From Bacteroidales bacterium (GTDB lineage: Bacteria; Bacteroidota; Bacteroidia; Bacteroidales; UBA932): a DNA stretch of 64,000 nucleotides. The stretch is from the NCBI GenBank assembly GCA_028686425.1, contig JAQUBZ010000003.1, positions 46,185 to 110,184 of the forward strand, in the 5' to 3' direction. This document shows positions 61,733 through 64,000 of the stretch, one piece after another. A model generated the notes under the pieces. The model had not been told where the DNA came from, made no database searches, and was given only the letters and a program-made list of their open reading frames with translations. The translations under genes were made by a program, and so were the position numbers. Numbering within the stretch: position 1 is the stretch's first letter; every line of letters starts with the position of its first letter.

Positions 61733-62773
61733 ATGTCCGGGGAGAACAAAGAGTTCAAATACGGACAACTTGTCGAGATTGCATTTCTTGCACTGCTTGT
61801 GGTAGTCGCGAGGATGTTGATTGAGAATATGCTGCCTATATTTTCCGAGTGGGCGGGAGAAACTTTCTTTGTCGCTCTGCGGACCTTGTTGAGAAATTAT
61901 CCACTGACCTTGTTGATGCTGATCGGTGATTTTGCCCTTATAAAGATACTTGTCAAGAATTATTCATACGGTGAGTCTTTTATGAAAAGGACTATGCTCG
62001 AATTGTCGGGTGTAATATTCATTGCTGTGGTTTCTGCCGTTCTTATGCAGTTGTCGGCAGAGCAGGTGGCCGGAACAACGTTGAATGCACGGATATTCCT
62101 CACATTTGTCGTCAGTTTCGTACTGAATATCATCATTGCCGTAATGATTGATATTTTTTCTTATACAAGGTGGAAAAGAAAAACTGCAATCGACGAGGAG
62201 GTTAAGCTGCGCAGACAAGCCAATTACCAGTATCAACTCCTTAAGGGACAACTTAATCCGCATTTTTTGTTCAACAGCTTGAATGTGCTTGATTATTTGA
62301 TATATAAAGATCAGGACAGGGCTTCAGACTATGTTAAGAAACTTGCCAACGTATATAGATATCAATTGAATATCGAGTCTCATCCGACAGTGACACTTGA
62401 AGAAGAAATTGAGTTTGTGACAATGTATGTAGGGCTTATCAAAGAGAGATTCACAGATGCTGTGGTGGTAAATGTCAATATCTCAGATGAGTATTTGAAG
62501 CGTAAAATTGTCCCATGCGGCCTGCAGTTGTTGATAGAAAATGCCGTAAAACACAATGTGGCGAGTATAAGACAGCCATTGTGTATAAATGTTTTCATAG
62601 AGGACGAGTTTGTGGCTGTATCCAATCTTGTCAATTTGAAAATTCACACCAATGCCACGAGCGGTGTGGGACTTGAAAATATCAACAGGCAATATCAAAT
62701 ACTATTTCACTCCAATATTGTGGTTGAAAAGGACGAAAACTATTTCAAAGTCAAAATACCTTTATTTGTTTAG
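61733..62773 (+). CDS. LytS/YehU-type sensor histidine kinase
   Basis: A 346-aa membrane kinase. Four hydrophobic helices occupy residues 12-30, 57-75, 91-108 and 120-142. The His_kinase region (PF06580 type) follows with LLKGQLNPHFLFNSLNVLDYL, where His177 is the phosphoacceptor. The ATPase segment has CGLQLLIENAVKHNV (N box) and SGVGLENINRQYQ (G box). No separate sensor domain is present, so the stimulus is read through the membrane part or a partner. The LytTR regulator follows after 2 bp. Confidence 0.9.
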   Translation: MSGENKEFKYGQLVEIAFLALLVVVARMLIENMLPIFSEWAGETFFVALRTLLRNYPLTLLMLIGDFALIKILVKNYSYGESFMKRTMLELSGVIFIAVVSAVLMQLSAEQVAGTTLNARIFLTFVVSFVLNIIIAVMIDIFSYTRWKRKTAIDEEVKLRRQANYQYQLLKGQLNPHFLFNSLNVLDYLIYKDQDRASDYVKKLANVYRYQLNIESHPTVTLEEEIEFVTMYVGLIKERFTDAVVVNVNISDEYLKRKIVPCGLQLLIENAVKHNVASIRQPLCINVFIEDEFVAVSNLVNLKIHTNATSGVGLENINRQYQILFHSNIVVEKDENYFKVKIPLFV

Positions 62774-62775
62774 AT

Positions 62776-63516
62776 ATGAATGTACTGATTATAGAGGACG
62801 AAATCCCTGCCCAACAGCAATTGTTGAGATTGCTCAGCAAACATTTTCCCGATTTGAAAGTGGCGGGAATTCTTGATTCCATTACAAGTGCCGAATCATG
62901 GCTGAAAATTAATGCTCCGGATATTATTTTTATGGATGTTGAGCTTTCGGATGGTACCTGCTTTGAATTGTTCAACAGGGTTGAAATAAGTTCAAAGGTT
63001 ATCATTACCACGGCATACGAAGACTATGCTTTGCCGGCATTCAAGACCAAGTGTATAGATTATCTTTTGAAACCCATTGACGATGCGGCTTTTACTGAAT
63101 CCGTAGAACGATGTATCAATTTCTGCAGGCCGATAAAAAATGAGCAGCCTCTCAATGAGGAAAGTCGCAAAAAGCCATTTAAGCAGCGCTTTACCATCAA
63201 CATAGGCAATAATATCATAATTGTGGAGAGCAGCTCAATAGCCTACTTCTATTCCGAAAATAAAGCTACTTACCTTGTGACAAATGACCGCCGTCAGTAT
63301 TTGATGGATTTAAGTCTTGATGCAGTTGAGGAACAGCTCGATCCGGCCGTTTTCTTCAAGTTGTCGAGAGGCTGCATTGCAAGTCTGCAAGCCATTTCGG
63401 GAATATCCAAACATTTCAATTCGAGATTGAAGGTGACTCTTGTTCCGGATATGATAGATCCGATATTGGTGTCAAGGGCACGTGCTCCTCTGTTGATGGA
63501 GTGGCTTGAGCGCTGA
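62776..63516 (+). CDS. LytTR family response regulator
   Basis: A 246-aa regulator. The receiver domain (1 to about 120) has the acidic pair in LIIEDEIPAQ, the phosphorylated Asp54 in IIFMDVELSDG, and Lys99 in DYLLKPIDDAAF. The C-terminal LytTR DNA-binding domain (about 140-246) contains IVESSSIAYFYSENKATYLVTNDRRQYLMDLSLDAVEEQL and KLSRGCIASLQAI. It is the partner of the upstream kinase. Candidate sites with LytTR-like spacing lie upstream of the LruC gene and of the following MFS gene. Confidence 0.92.
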   Translation: MNVLIIEDEIPAQQQLLRLLSKHFPDLKVAGILDSITSAESWLKINAPDIIFMDVELSDGTCFELFNRVEISSKVIITTAYEDYALPAFKTKCIDYLLKPIDDAAFTESVERCINFCRPIKNEQPLNEESRKKPFKQRFTINIGNNIIIVESSSIAYFYSENKATYLVTNDRRQYLMDLSLDAVEEQLDPAVFFKLSRGCIASLQAISGISKHFNSRLKVTLVPDMIDPILVSRARAPLLMEWLER

Positions 63517-63545
63517 AACTATCAAAATTGGGTTTCAATTTGATG

Positions 63546-63579
63546 CAATTCGTCCGGATATTCTTACAATTCGGCAGGA
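63546..63579 (+). promoter_or_regulatory. 21-bp-period direct repeat before the MFS gene
   Basis: CAATTCGNCNGGA occurs at 63546-63558 and 63567-63579, exactly 21 bp apart, in the 139-bp gap between the LytTR gene and the MFS gene. The period matches LytTR binding, but the half-sites do not fit the GTT-core consensus, so binding is uncertain. Confidence 0.35.
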
Positions 63580-63655
63580 AATATTTATTATATAAGGTAT
63601 TTTATAGTTAGTTTCGTTAATCGTTAATCTAAATAGTAACTGTAAAAATACAAAT

Positions 63656-64000
63656 ATGAATAAGCAAAAGATGAGTTTCTGGAATATCTTCAACATGAGT
63701 TTCGGCTTTTTGGGTATCCAGTTCGGATTGGCTCTTCAAAATGCAAATGTCAGCAGAATACTCCAATCATTCGGAGCGGATGTTCAGCATTTATCCCTGT
63801 TTTGGCTGGCAGCACCTTTGACAGGGATGATTGTTCAGCCTATTATCGGCCACTACAGTGACAGAACATGGACAAAACTTGGAAGAAGACGACCATATTT
63901 TCTCGTAGGAGCGATTCTTGCCTCTATTATGTTGTTTTTGATGCCTAACTCTCCGGCGATGGCTCCTATTCTCTCTCCATTGTTGATTGGTGCAGGCATT
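63656..64000 (+). CDS. MFS transporter, sugar type (partial, runs off the window)
   Basis: The first 115 codons of a major-facilitator transporter. SFWNIFNMSFGFLGIQFGLALQNANVSRILQSFGAD, with helix 1, and WLAAPLTGMIVQPIIGHYSDRTWTKLGRRRPYFLVGAILA, with the loop 2-3 motif GxxSDRxxxxxGRRRP, match the disaccharide/maltose transporter group (SLC45/SusT-like). No TAnnTTTG box precedes it; a repeat and the TCGTTAATCGTTAA sequence at 63614-63627 are in its upstream region. The remainder lies beyond position 64,000. Confidence 0.85.
   Translation, partial: MNKQKMSFWNIFNMSFGFLGIQFGLALQNANVSRILQSFGADVQHLSLFWLAAPLTGMIVQPIIGHYSDRTWTKLGRRRPYFLVGAILASIMLFLMPNSPAMAPILSPLLIGAGI

Overview
The window looks like a contiguous stretch of chromosome from a member of the Bacteroidota, most likely order Bacteroidales. 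Three things point there: taxon-typical genes (a GldH-type lipoprotein beside ricT and holB, purH-mreBCD-mrdA-rodA, a DAHP synthase/chorismate mutase fusion, an LruC-domain lipoprotein, a CBM20-GH77 amylomaltase), the near absence of Shine-Dalgarno sequences, and repeated TAnnTTTG promoter boxes in front of genes. The genus cannot be fixed from the sequence alone. Almost everything is housekeeping core genome. No rRNA, tRNA, CRISPR array, phage or intact insertion sequence was seen.

Layout. 0-2.3 kb: alkaline phosphatase and kbl (minus). 2.4-9.0 kb: a TetR regulator with a candidate 19-bp operator, then a TolC/MFP/RND efflux operon ending in a small PII-like protein. 9.0-11 kb: thioredoxin, a small beta-barrel protein and a polyprenyl synthetase. 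11-17.1 kb (minus): trmB, gldH, ricT, holB, a U32 protein and a secreted TPR protein, tightly packed or overlapping. 17.2-25.6 kb: small conserved proteins, a LOG protein, hemW, an sdhC with no sdhA/sdhB beside it, pyrH-frr-DAHP synthase/chorismate mutase, and pgk. 25.7-33.9 kb: a methyltransferase, lgt, a secreted unknown, smpB, miaA, an SGNH hydrolase and gcvP.

33.9-49.1 kb is dominated by cell-wall and shape functions: rodA, mrdA, mreD, mreC and mreB behind purH, then ispD, an Lrp regulator, topA, and the plus-strand run mrcA-ddl-prmC. Precursor supply (ddl), lateral-wall elongation (MreBCD, PBP2, RodA) and polymerisation (PBP1A) thus sit within 15 kb. Next comes the only gene-poor island (49,075-50,115). 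It holds a 172-bp element bounded by 30-bp inverted repeats, a REPIN-like pair of hairpins and the 3' remnant of a gene.

50.1-64 kb is more accessory: a Tat-exported ferredoxin-type aldo/keto reductase, radA, malQ, a dicarboxylate/amino-acid symporter, an LruC lipoprotein, two secreted hydrolases (C26 and class-C serine hydrolase), and a membrane protein-LytS kinase-LytTR regulator operon followed by the start of an MFS sugar transporter. A tandem repeat with LytTR-site geometry (two 9-bp repeats, 12-bp spacer) lies upstream of the LruC gene. A second 21-bp-period repeat lies between the LytTR gene and the MFS gene. Together they suggest a local surface/transport regulon.

Genes are very compact: convergent neighbours often overlap at their 3' ends, and several operon genes share stop/start bases. 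I found no clearly new large system. The best leads are the PII-like efflux partner, the candidate LytTR regulon and the repeat elements in the 49-50 kb island.
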